Origin: an uncultured Muribaculaceae bacterium
GTDB taxonomy: Bacteria > Bacteroidota > Bacteroidia > Bacteroidales > Muribaculaceae
Assembly (NCBI GenBank): GCA_958436175.1
Contig: CAUBJF010000011.1
Coordinates: forward strand, 19,951 to 83,950
DNA length: 64,000 nt
Reading direction: 5' to 3'
This document shows, one piece after another, positions 57,132-64,000 of this stretch. Positions within the stretch are counted from its first letter, which is position 1; each line of letters opens with the position of its first letter. Below the pieces are notes generated by a model that was given only the letters and a program-made list of their open reading frames with translations, was not told the DNA's origin and did not search any database. Both the position numbers and the translations under genes were made by a program.

Positions 57132-58946
57132 CTATTGTTTGACCAGTATTATCTGCCGCCTGCCTTCCTTGAGCATTCGGCGTGCCTCGCTGTTCCGTTC
57201 CGGGAGCTTGCCGACGGCTATGTTTGTAGTTTTAGGGCGCATGGAGGCCGAGCAGCGAAGGGTATGTCCTTCAACCAGGTAACGTACTTCCCCGGTAAAC
57301 CATTCGTTGTCTGTCAAGTAGGGTTCCGGAAGTTTAATGGGTGTGTATCCATCCGGCAATTCGACAGTGTACTCGAACTTAGTCGAGTAGAGTAGAGGAA
57401 TTGTGTAATCATGAGTGCGATCCTTGTCGATTGGTATCTCGAAATACATGTCGCGCAGAGGGCAAAGATCGAGATATATCTTCTCTCCTCTGCGTTTTGA
57501 AGACCCAAGCTCAGTTACGGACGCCGTGATGGTCACTTCTGGGCCGTCAGCGTCCTGATCGATAGCTATTTCGCGGCATATGCTGTTCTTCTTCGGATAT
57601 TTCATGAGTCTGCCTTGTGCTATTTCGCGTCTGTGCGACGAGGTTTCGTCCATAATGGATAGGACCATCATACGGAAGGCTCCGGAGAAGCTCTTTGTCA
57701 GATTGCCGACAAGGCTGTCTCCTTCTATCCTGAAATGTCCCTCGACACTCACTTCATCCGCAATATGGCTCGTCTGTGGTACGGTACGCACAAGAGCATT
57801 GTCTCCGTCCTCGATGAGTGCCTGTTGTCCGCGAATAGAGGGTGGAATATAGCCTGCCGGTGAATGGGCCGTGGTTCCGTCGATAAATTGGATGGAGTCG
57901 CCTGTTATAGCAGCAGCTATCATGTGGTTGCCGCTTGCCATCGAGGGAAACTCTTCCCATGTCGTCGGTGTTTTGTCCCGTGTGCCTATCCATACAAGCC
58001 GTCCGTCGATACCGTTGCATCGCAGGAGGTGTTTGATGAGATTGGCCGATCCTTTACAGTCTCCGGCTCTGTGCGAGAGAACCGAAGAAGCTGTTGCCGG
58101 TCGGATGCCATATTCTCCGTGAGCCACGGCGAGATATCGTATGTTGTTGCGCACCCAGCAGGCTGTCCTGTCTATGATATCCTGGGTGCTGTCTCCTTCT
58201 CTTTTGAGCTCGGAAGCGAGCATGCCGATATCGGAATCCGGACCGTAACTTTCGTCATCGACATATCCCCGGAAGAATGAATAAAGCTCTCCGATATCTC
58301 CGAACAGGCCCTTGATATGAAGCTGCGGACAGTCAACGTTCACGGAAGGTGCGTTTTCCTCGTACCGGTAGGCCGGACGATTGGTCGTTTCAATCGTATA
58401 ACAAAGGTTCTGGTCTATATTGTAGATTTGTTTTATTTGCCATCCCTCGGGTAGACTATAACCCTCGATCGTAATCTTTCCGACGAGTTTCTTAGGTACT
58501 ACGATGCTCGTGATTGAGTGTTGCGTGAAGTATGGAGATGCAAGAAAGACCTTGCAGAACTGGCTCGGATTTTTATAAGTAAGTTCGAAGGTAACCGTTG
58601 CTTCTTTGCCTTTTTTGATGGGGACATCCATGACGCATATGCGCGAACCGTCGTAGAAAATGTCCTCACGTTCCCATGCACGGTATTCCGGTTTGACTCC
58701 GGCACTTGATGCTTTGTCGAGGCTTATGTCATCGTCGAACATTTCGTTGGCTCGTACATGGCCGTTCCCCAATGTCGCCGTATAGACAGTCGTCTTGACC
58801 GCCTTAATCTTCGATATCTCTCCTTGTGACTCAGAAATGATATATTGATTGTTCTCTTCCAATGCTATGATGTTGTCTGCTTTGGAGGCAGAAAATGCCT
58901 GTAGGCCGACGAGAACGACAAGAAGGAGAGATAAAAGAAAACGCAT
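57132..58946 (-). CDS. DUF3857/transglutaminase-like secreted protein
   Basis: A 604-residue protein with signal peptide (LVGLQAFSA). An N-terminal DUF3857-like beta domain (to about residue 230) precedes a transglutaminase-like cysteine-protease fold. Its triad is visible: Cys297 in HRAGDCKGSANL, His341 in SGNHMIAAA and Asp356 in FIDGT. The C-terminal beta domain ends in the family-typical RPKTTNIAVGKLPE. Such proteins in Bacteroidota are exported and may cleave or crosslink peptides, but no substrate is known. A well-formed promoter lies directly upstream (58979-59012). First gene of a unit with the DUF3857-like partner. Confidence 0.85.
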   Translation of the reverse strand: MRFLLSLLLVVLVGLQAFSASKADNIIALEENNQYIISESQGEISKIKAVKTTVYTATLGNGHVRANEMFDDDISLDKASSAGVKPEYRAWEREDIFYDGSRICVMDVPIKKGKEATVTFELTYKNPSQFCKVFLASPYFTQHSITSIVVPKKLVGKITIEGYSLPEGWQIKQIYNIDQNLCYTIETTNRPAYRYEENAPSVNVDCPQLHIKGLFGDIGELYSFFRGYVDDESYGPDSDIGMLASELKREGDSTQDIIDRTACWVRNNIRYLAVAHGEYGIRPATASSVLSHRAGDCKGSANLIKHLLRCNGIDGRLVWIGTRDKTPTTWEEFPSMASGNHMIAAAITGDSIQFIDGTTAHSPAGYIPPSIRGQQALIEDGDNALVRTVPQTSHIADEVSVEGHFRIEGDSLVGNLTKSFSGAFRMMVLSIMDETSSHRREIAQGRLMKYPKKNSICREIAIDQDADGPEVTITASVTELGSSKRRGEKIYLDLCPLRDMYFEIPIDKDRTHDYTIPLLYSTKFEYTVELPDGYTPIKLPEPYLTDNEWFTGEVRYLVEGHTLRCSASMRPKTTNIAVGKLPERNSEARRMLKEGRRQIILVKQ

Positions 58947-58978
58947 TGCTTTGATCGGTTTTAGATTTCTTGGGATTA

Positions 58979-59012
58979 TGCAAATTTATAGTATATATTA
59001 CATATCTGCAAA
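58979..59012 (-). promoter_or_regulatory. Promoter of the transglutaminase-like unit
   Basis: Minus strand TTTG (59009-59012), 20 nt, TAAATTTGCA (58979-58988), about 33 nt before the ATG. It is one of the best consensus matches in the window. Confidence 0.8.
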
Positions 59013-59069
59013 TTAAAATGTATGTTACGCTACTTATGTAGAAGCCCCAAGCTATACCTTCGAACTATA

Positions 59070-59110
59070 AAAAACGAGGCCATGTCGAACTGATGAAGTG
59101 ACACAGCCTC
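59070..59110 (-). terminator. Terminator of the rhamnose operon
   Basis: GAGGC/GCCTC outer stem with a partly paired inner part (59076-59110), followed on the minus strand by GTTTTTTATAG. It lies 27 nt after the rhaD stop. Confidence 0.75.
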
Positions 59111-59136
59111 TTGGTGTTTGGTGAGCCTCTCAGCCT

Positions 59137-59949
59137 TTATTTAGGCAGGCGAAAGACTCTCGAAATTTCATGCATTTGTTCCTGGCTCATTCCGTCGGGG
59201 ACGAAGCCCATGCAGCGAGCATCCATGTAGATGATAGCTGATTTGTCGAGCGTGTCGATCATGTCGAAAGCCTCCATTACATCGTCGCCGACAGCGAAGA
59301 CCCCGTGTTTTTCCCAAAGGACAACGTCGTAGTCATCGTCAATGGCCTTGATGGTGGCTTCGGCCAGTTCGTTAGAGCTGGGCAGCATGTAGGGCACGAT
59401 CCCTAAGCCGCGCGGACAGAATGCCTTCGTTTCAGGTATCATGCTCCATAGTATGTTTGTCAGCACGTCTTTTTTCAGGAACTCGTTGTTGTGGCTCATT
59501 GCTACAAGTTCGATAGGATGTGTGTGTAGTGATGCCTTGTAATTGGAGCCTTTGCCGATCAGGTAGTTGTGGACGGCGAGGTGAGAGGGCAGCTCTGATG
59601 TGGGTTTTACAGGATTGTCAGCCACTATTTCATAGTGGGCGCAGTCGTCGGTGATACGGATGATGGAGCCGTTTTCCATAGGTCGGCGCGCCAGGTCGCG
59701 CATTCGCTTGTTGGTGCCCTTGCAGTAGAACCAGCAGCCTTTGAGGTTCGGGAGGGTGAGACCTATGGCTACAGGAGACGTGATAGGCACCATGCCGCGC
59801 ATTTTCTCGTCAACGTGTTCTGTTATGTTGACTGTGATGTTGCCGCCATTGCGTTCTGCCCAGCCTTTTTGCCATAGATATCCGGCAGTTTCAGCCACTT
59901 TTTCGACTTCTGCTTTAAGTTGTGGGCGATTATCAAGTATCGATGTCAT
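59137..59949 (-). CDS. rhaD: Rhamnulose-1-phosphate aldolase
   Basis: A 270-residue zinc-dependent class II aldolase that splits L-rhamnulose 1-phosphate into dihydroxyacetone phosphate and L-lactaldehyde. Landmarks are the N-terminal GWAERNGGNITVNI, the zinc ligands in SLHTHPIELVAMSH and the late LWEKHGVFAVGDD with the third His. The frame is open to 60036, but the ATG at 59949 gives the normal N-terminus and overlaps the rhaT stop (ATGA), indicating translational coupling. Last gene of rhaBATD. Confidence 0.96.
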   Translation of the reverse strand: MTSILDNRPQLKAEVEKVAETAGYLWQKGWAERNGGNITVNITEHVDEKMRGMVPITSPVAIGLTLPNLKGCWFYCKGTNKRMRDLARRPMENGSIIRITDDCAHYEIVADNPVKPTSELPSHLAVHNYLIGKGSNYKASLHTHPIELVAMSHNNEFLKKDVLTNILWSMIPETKAFCPRGLGIVPYMLPSSNELAEATIKAIDDDYDVVLWEKHGVFAVGDDVMEAFDMIDTLDKSAIIYMDARCMGFVPDGMSQEQMHEISRVFRLPK

Positions 59950-60950
59950 ATAAGTTGCGGTAAGAAAGATGAGATTATGAGTATGATGATGCCTGCTACA
60001 AGCACTGTTATTGTGGATTGCGTGCAACCCTTCCATTCCTTAAGTATTATGCCCCATACGTTGGAGAACACTACATTGAGAGCCATGAGGATACAGAAGG
60101 CGAAGGTGTACAGCGTCGTAGATTCGGTCAGGAAGCCCTTGCCGAGGGCAAGTCCGAAGAACTGGCTGTACCACAGAGCGCCCGCGAGGAGACAGAAGAG
60201 TGTGTTGTTGAGCCATACAGATCCCTTGGCGTAGTCGCCCCAGCTATGGTTGCGCGAGTTCTGGTAGAAGCAGTAGACGGCATTGGTGCAGAAACCTCCC
60301 AGTGTTACAAGGAATGTGGCCGGGAGGGTGGCAAACATGGGGTTGACATCTTCGAAGCATATCTCCGAGCCCTGATATAGGCCGATATTGAAACAAGCGC
60401 TCATAAATCCGGCAAGTAGGGCCACAACTATGCCTTTCGGGAAGTTGAAGTCCTTGACTGCTTGCTTTTTTTCTTCTTCGCTGAGCGACTTGGCTTTCAT
60501 CGAGCCTGCTACGCCTATAATCGCGATGCCTAACAATGTGACTACTACTCCGATGATTACGGATGTAGTCACTGAGGCTGCCTGTCCTGTGAAAACGGGT
60601 GCGAGGATGGTGCCGAGAGCGGCACAGGTACCGAGGGCGAGCGACTGACCGAGGGCGACACCGAGATAGCGCATCGAAAGACCGAAGGTGAGACCTCCGA
60701 TACCCCACAAGGCACCGTAGAAGATGGTCATCCATGTTGTCTTAGGGTCGGCGGAGAACAGTTCCGTCAGCGATGCCCCTTCGGGGACGGCCAAGAGGGC
60801 ACCGAGGAAGGGTAGTAAGAGCCACGCGAAGAGGCCCTGTACTATCCAGTAGCTCTCCCAGTTCCAGGAACGTATCTTGTTGATGGGAACGTAGCTGCTC
60901 GACTGGCAGAAGGCGCCTATGGCTATTATCAGTAATCCGATAATTATCAT
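59946..60950 (-). CDS. rhaT: L-rhamnose-proton symporter
   Basis: An inner-membrane transporter with about ten helices, 334 residues from the ATG at 60950. The N-terminus (IAIGAFCQSSSYVPINKIRSWNWESYW) and the helix with GLTFGLSMRYLGVALGQSLALG are characteristic of RhaT. The frame is open to 61007, overlapping the isomerase stop by 4 nt, so that longer start (353 residues, Lys/Gln-rich extension) is possible. I prefer 60950 by comparison with known family starts, which places the rest of the extension before the first helix. Position between isomerase and aldolase genes supports the substrate. Confidence 0.92.
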   Translation of the reverse strand: MIIIGLLIIAIGAFCQSSSYVPINKIRSWNWESYWIVQGLFAWLLLPFLGALLAVPEGASLTELFSADPKTTWMTIFYGALWGIGGLTFGLSMRYLGVALGQSLALGTCAALGTILAPVFTGQAASVTTSVIIGVVVTLLGIAIIGVAGSMKAKSLSEEEKKQAVKDFNFPKGIVVALLAGFMSACFNIGLYQGSEICFEDVNPMFATLPATFLVTLGGFCTNAVYCFYQNSRNHSWGDYAKGSVWLNNTLFCLLAGALWYSQFFGLALGKGFLTESTTLYTFAFCILMALNVVFSNVWGIILKEWKGCTQSTITVLVAGIIILIISSFLPQLI

Positions 60951-61003
60951 GTGGTTTATGATTTGTTTTTGTCTTAGTTGTTTAGACTTGTCTAAACTTA
61001 AGC

Positions 61004-62260
61004 TCAAATTCTCTTGGAGGTTACTGCAGCATCGTATTTTTCTATTTCAGGAATGAACGATTCCCCTACGGGCACTTCGTTTTTGAGGCAGAACATATCG
61101 TAGACGGCGTTCCATGGGAGGTTCTTACATTCTTCGAGAAGGGCAAGTCGCTGGAACTTCTTGTCGGCAAGCTCGTATTCGCGCAGCGTTGCAATCGGTT
61201 CGAGGAGGGCACGTATCATGCACTTCTGTGCGGCGCGGCTGCCGACGACGTATGCGCCGATACGGTTGAGGGTGCCATCGAAGTAGTCGAGACCGTAGTG
61301 CACACGGTTGAGGGCTCCGGCGCGTACGATTTCGCTGAATAGATCGAGCGTCGGGTCATCCATGATTGTTACATGGTCGGAGTCCCAGCGTACGGGACGG
61401 GAAACGTGCAGCATCAGTTCCGGTACAAACAGAAGCATGGACGAAACTTTGTCGGCGACGGATTCTGTGGGATGGAAATGACCCGTGTCGAGAGTTATCA
61501 TCATGTCGCGCTTGGAGGCATAGGCTGTATAGAAGTCATTAGAGCCAACCGTATAGCTCTCCAGGCCGATGCCGAATACTTTCGATTCGACGCTGTCCTT
61601 CATCCAGTCGTAGCGGTGTTCGAAAATCTTGTCGAGGGAGTCCTTTAGCAGCTCGCGGTACATGTAGCGGTTGACGGTGATGTCCTTGGAACCGTCGTGA
61701 ATCCAGGTGTTCATGATACAGGTATCTTGCTGCGCCTCACCGATAGCCTGCGAGATGGCGCGGCAACGCTTCGAGTGCTCAATCCAGAAATCGCGTAAGC
61801 CCTTGTCGGGGTTTGCGAGGCTGAGGTCGCCGCTCTTAGCATGCGAGAAGGAAGTGGAGTTGAAGTCGAGCTTGATATCGTTGGCTTTGCCCCATTCAAT
61901 CCAGCTCTGGAAGTATTCCGGAGTAACTTGGTCGCGGTCCACGAACTTGCCTTTGAAGTCACCGTATATTTCGTGGAGGTTCAGGCGGTGCTTCCCAGGA
62001 ATGAGGCTCATGGCGTAGATTATGTCGTCACGGAGCTCGTCGATGTTGCGTGCCTTGCCGGGATAATTGCCGTTTACCTGTATGCCGCCGGTAAGACCGC
62101 CTTCGTGAGGTTCGAAACCAGTTACGTCGTCGGCCTGCCAGCAGTGCATGCTCAGGTGGAAGTCCTGCATCTGTTCGAGTACCTTGTCGGTATCAATGCC
62201 GATGGCTGCGTATCTTTCTTTGGCGATCCCGTAAGCCGTGATGATTGCTTCTTCTTTCAT
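61004..62260 (-). CDS. rhaA: L-rhamnose isomerase
   Basis: A 418-residue cytoplasmic TIM-barrel enzyme converting L-rhamnose to L-rhamnulose. Recognisable segments are FHLSMHCWQADDVTGFE near the N-terminus, the metal-site motif LDTGHFHPTESVADK and SRPVRWDSDHVTI near residue 295. Length equals E. coli RhaA (419). It follows rhaB by 23 nt and runs up to the rhaT start, all minus strand. No defect is visible. Confidence 0.97.
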   Translation of the reverse strand: MKEEAIITAYGIAKERYAAIGIDTDKVLEQMQDFHLSMHCWQADDVTGFEPHEGGLTGGIQVNGNYPGKARNIDELRDDIIYAMSLIPGKHRLNLHEIYGDFKGKFVDRDQVTPEYFQSWIEWGKANDIKLDFNSTSFSHAKSGDLSLANPDKGLRDFWIEHSKRCRAISQAIGEAQQDTCIMNTWIHDGSKDITVNRYMYRELLKDSLDKIFEHRYDWMKDSVESKVFGIGLESYTVGSNDFYTAYASKRDMMITLDTGHFHPTESVADKVSSMLLFVPELMLHVSRPVRWDSDHVTIMDDPTLDLFSEIVRAGALNRVHYGLDYFDGTLNRIGAYVVGSRAAQKCMIRALLEPIATLREYELADKKFQRLALLEECKNLPWNAVYDMFCLKNEVPVGESFIPEIEKYDAAVTSKRI

Positions 62261-62283
62261 GTTAGTATATTCTTTTAGTTTCT

Positions 62284-63702
62284 TTATTTTGTCGGATAAT
62301 ATGTTTTAGGGTTAGTCGATGCGGCTGCTATTTTCCTCATATCCTCGATGGTACTTGTCTTTCCCGCAGCCCTGAGCTGCACAAGGACATTGCCAAGGGC
62401 TGTCGATTCAGCAGGGCCGGCCACGACCTCGAGTCCGGTTTCGTCAGCTAACATCTTCATCAGCCGTTCGTTTCGCGAACCTCCACCGATGACGTGCAGC
62501 CGCTCGATTTTGTAGGGGCTGAGCTGCTTTATCATCTTTAATACTTCGCCGACACGGTGCGAGAGGCTTCGGAAGACGACACGGACATAGTCTGCCGGGT
62601 TTTCGGGTTTTTGTAGACCGAGTTTTTCGCAGTAGGCCACGATGGCTTTGGTCATAGAGGCCGGATTGGCGAACATGGAGTCGTCTGGGTTGATGATGGT
62701 TTCAAGGTCAGAATCGTCAAACCAGCCTACTATCTCTGCTACATCGTGGTCGTCGAGTCCTAACTCTTTGCGGACACATTCGAAAATCCACATCCCGCAT
62801 ATATTTTTTAGGAAACGGGTCGTGCCGTCGATGCCGCCTTCGTTTGTAAAGTTGTGGCGGTAGCTTTCCTCGTTGATGATAGCTTTGGGCGACTCAATGC
62901 CCAAGAGAGCCCATGTGCCGCAGCTGAGGTATGCATAGCCCTTGTCGGGTGTTGGAACGCCGATGACAGCCGACGCTGTGTCGTGGCCCGCAACGGCCAC
63001 CACGGGTATGTCGCCGAGTCCGCATTCCTTTTGAACTGCCTTACTGAGCATACCGATGATGTGTCCCGGCTGGACAATCTTACCGAACTTGCTGCGTGGT
63101 AGTTGCAGGGCAGCAAGGAGTTCTTCGTCGAGATCGCCGGTGGCCGGATTCAGCATCTCAGAGGTGGAGGCTACTGTATATTCGCATACGGCATTGCCGG
63201 TCAGCATATACGCTAGTGCGTCTGGCATCCAAAGGATTTTGTCGCAGCTGTCCAATACCTTCGCCCCGTTGCGGCGTAAGGTGTAGAGATGGAAGAGAGT
63301 ATTGAAGTCCATGAACTGGATGCCGGTCTTTTCATAGACTTTTTCTCGTGAAATCTTTTCGGAGCAGAATTTCTCGACTGCACCTTGGGTATGGGTGTCT
63401 CGGTAGCAGTAGGGAAGCCCGGCGATAGTTCCGTCGTCATAGAAATAGGCCACGTCGCATCCCCAGGTGTCGATGCCGATGGAAGAAAGCTTGTCGCATC
63501 TCTCCCCGGCTTTCTTGAGCCCTTTTAGGATTTCTTCATATAGATAGGGAAGGTTCCAGAATATATGGGCGCCTATAGGAAGCATCGGATGTTTGAACCG
63601 CGTAAGTTCTTCCATCTCGATCTTTTCTCCATCGTACGAAGCGAGAATAGTTCGACCACTCGTGGCACCAAGGTCGATGGCCATGTGATATGATAGAGGC
63701 AT
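62284..63702 (-). CDS. rhaB: Rhamnulokinase
   Basis: A 472-residue FGGY-family sugar kinase that phosphorylates L-rhamnulose at O1 with ATP. The N-terminal phosphate loop is AIDLGATSGRTILA. The substrate loop SIGIDTWGCDVAYF and the second-domain AGHDTASAVIGVP with catalytic Asp follow, and the adenosine motif HVIGGGSRNERLMKMLADETG is near the C-terminus. First gene of the rhamnose operon, with a Bacteroidota-type promoter about 70 nt upstream. No rhamnose regulator gene is in the window; it may lie beyond the right edge. Confidence 0.97.
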   Translation of the reverse strand: MPLSYHMAIDLGATSGRTILASYDGEKIEMEELTRFKHPMLPIGAHIFWNLPYLYEEILKGLKKAGERCDKLSSIGIDTWGCDVAYFYDDGTIAGLPYCYRDTHTQGAVEKFCSEKISREKVYEKTGIQFMDFNTLFHLYTLRRNGAKVLDSCDKILWMPDALAYMLTGNAVCEYTVASTSEMLNPATGDLDEELLAALQLPRSKFGKIVQPGHIIGMLSKAVQKECGLGDIPVVAVAGHDTASAVIGVPTPDKGYAYLSCGTWALLGIESPKAIINEESYRHNFTNEGGIDGTTRFLKNICGMWIFECVRKELGLDDHDVAEIVGWFDDSDLETIINPDDSMFANPASMTKAIVAYCEKLGLQKPENPADYVRVVFRSLSHRVGEVLKMIKQLSPYKIERLHVIGGGSRNERLMKMLADETGLEVVAGPAESTALGNVLVQLRAAGKTSTIEDMRKIAAASTNPKTYYPTK

Positions 63703-63774
63703 CTTAGATAAAGGTTATTTGATAGCTTTTGATAAGTGAATGCATAGCGTATTTTATGCTGTGCAGGATTTTCA

Positions 63775-63807
63775 TGCAAAAATAGACTTTTTGAGTTAGA
63801 AAAACAA
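63775..63807 (-). promoter_or_regulatory. Promoter of the rhaBATD operon
   Basis: Minus strand TTG (63805-63807), 20 nt, TATTTTTGCA (63775-63784), giving a leader of about 65 nt. In known Bacteroides systems an AraC-type RhaR acts on this operon; its site is not identified here. Confidence 0.65.
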
Positions 63808-64000
63808 TAGTCGCAGAACAACCATCCCCTTGCTGATATGAAGCGACCCCACTTTCCTTTTACTCTTTTCAAAAATCTATTCGCATTAATAATCTATCTT
63901 CCCGGGTCTTACTACAATATTATTTAATAATGAGCAAGGCCTCTTAATTGTGAATGGAAGTTAAATCGATGTTGTATAACACATTTTTAGGGCAAAAAGT
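63808..64000. other. Non-coding right edge
   Basis: About 190 nt of A/T-rich sequence upstream of the rha promoter, without a credible reading frame, hairpin or repeat. It may contain the operator for a rhamnose regulator. Confidence 0.3.

Noticed and set aside
1..64000. Searches by eye for CRISPR arrays, insertion sequences, integrases, tRNA and rRNA genes.
   Set aside because: No regularly spaced direct repeats, transposase or integrase motifs, or RNA gene signatures were found; the only tandem repeat is the 12-bp coding array at 48578-48649.

Overview
The window looks like chromosomal DNA of a gut Bacteroidales bacterium, most likely Muribaculaceae or a close relative. Three things support the phylum and order. 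Promoter elements of the Bacteroidota type (TTTG, 17-20 nt, TAnnTTTGCA) recur upstream of genes. There is a SusC/SusD pair with a hybrid two-component regulator, and there are many lipoproteins and secreted proteins ending in a short T9SS-like C-terminal motif. The family assignment is an inference. I saw no tRNA, rRNA, insertion sequence, prophage or CRISPR array.

Layout. 1-4161 (minus): folP, the c-di-AMP synthase gene cdaA, then a steroid 5-alpha-reductase, an Old-Yellow-Enzyme reductase and a short-chain dehydrogenase cut by the window edge. These last three match the bile-acid/steroid cluster (5AR, 5BR, 3-beta-HSDH) reported in gut Bacteroidales for making isoallolithocholate. 4204-6000: typA. 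6124-9726 (plus): a cobalamin riboswitch, a BtuB-type TonB receptor and a BtuG-like beta-propeller, together a B12 capture unit. 9841-16517: a GxGYxYP lipoprotein, a secreted GH13 enzyme, gdhA and a small lipoprotein. 16514-18285: an MFS exporter with a Crp/Fnr regulator.

18620-30506 is an accessory-looking redox/hydrolase region. It has two AraC regulators, four flavodoxin-fold proteins (three with export signals), four alpha/beta-hydrolase genes (one a deletion pseudogene, one fused to a flavodoxin), an aldo/keto reductase and a RibD-like reductase. 30704-44066 is a polysaccharide utilisation locus: a hybrid two-component sensor divergent from susC, susD, a carbohydrate-binding surface protein, GH16 and GH43. 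The target is probably a beta-1,3-linked glycan.

44430-48301 (minus) encodes the three-subunit fumarate reductase/succinate dehydrogenase with an extended cytochrome b subunit. Then come a small repeat-containing ORF, a lipoprotein, guaA, a DUF4421 protein and an abundant-type OmpA porin. 53520-58946 (minus) holds a transglutaminase-like DUF3857 protein, a companion DUF3857-like protein and two tandem paralogous small secreted proteins, one frameshifted near its end. 59137-63702 (minus) is a compact rhamnose catabolic operon, rhaB-rhaA-rhaT-rhaD.

The points most worth following are the steroid cluster at the left edge, the B12 propeller that seems to use a T9SS tail instead of a lipid anchor, the exported flavodoxins, and the two broken genes (21543-22053 and 53520-54191).
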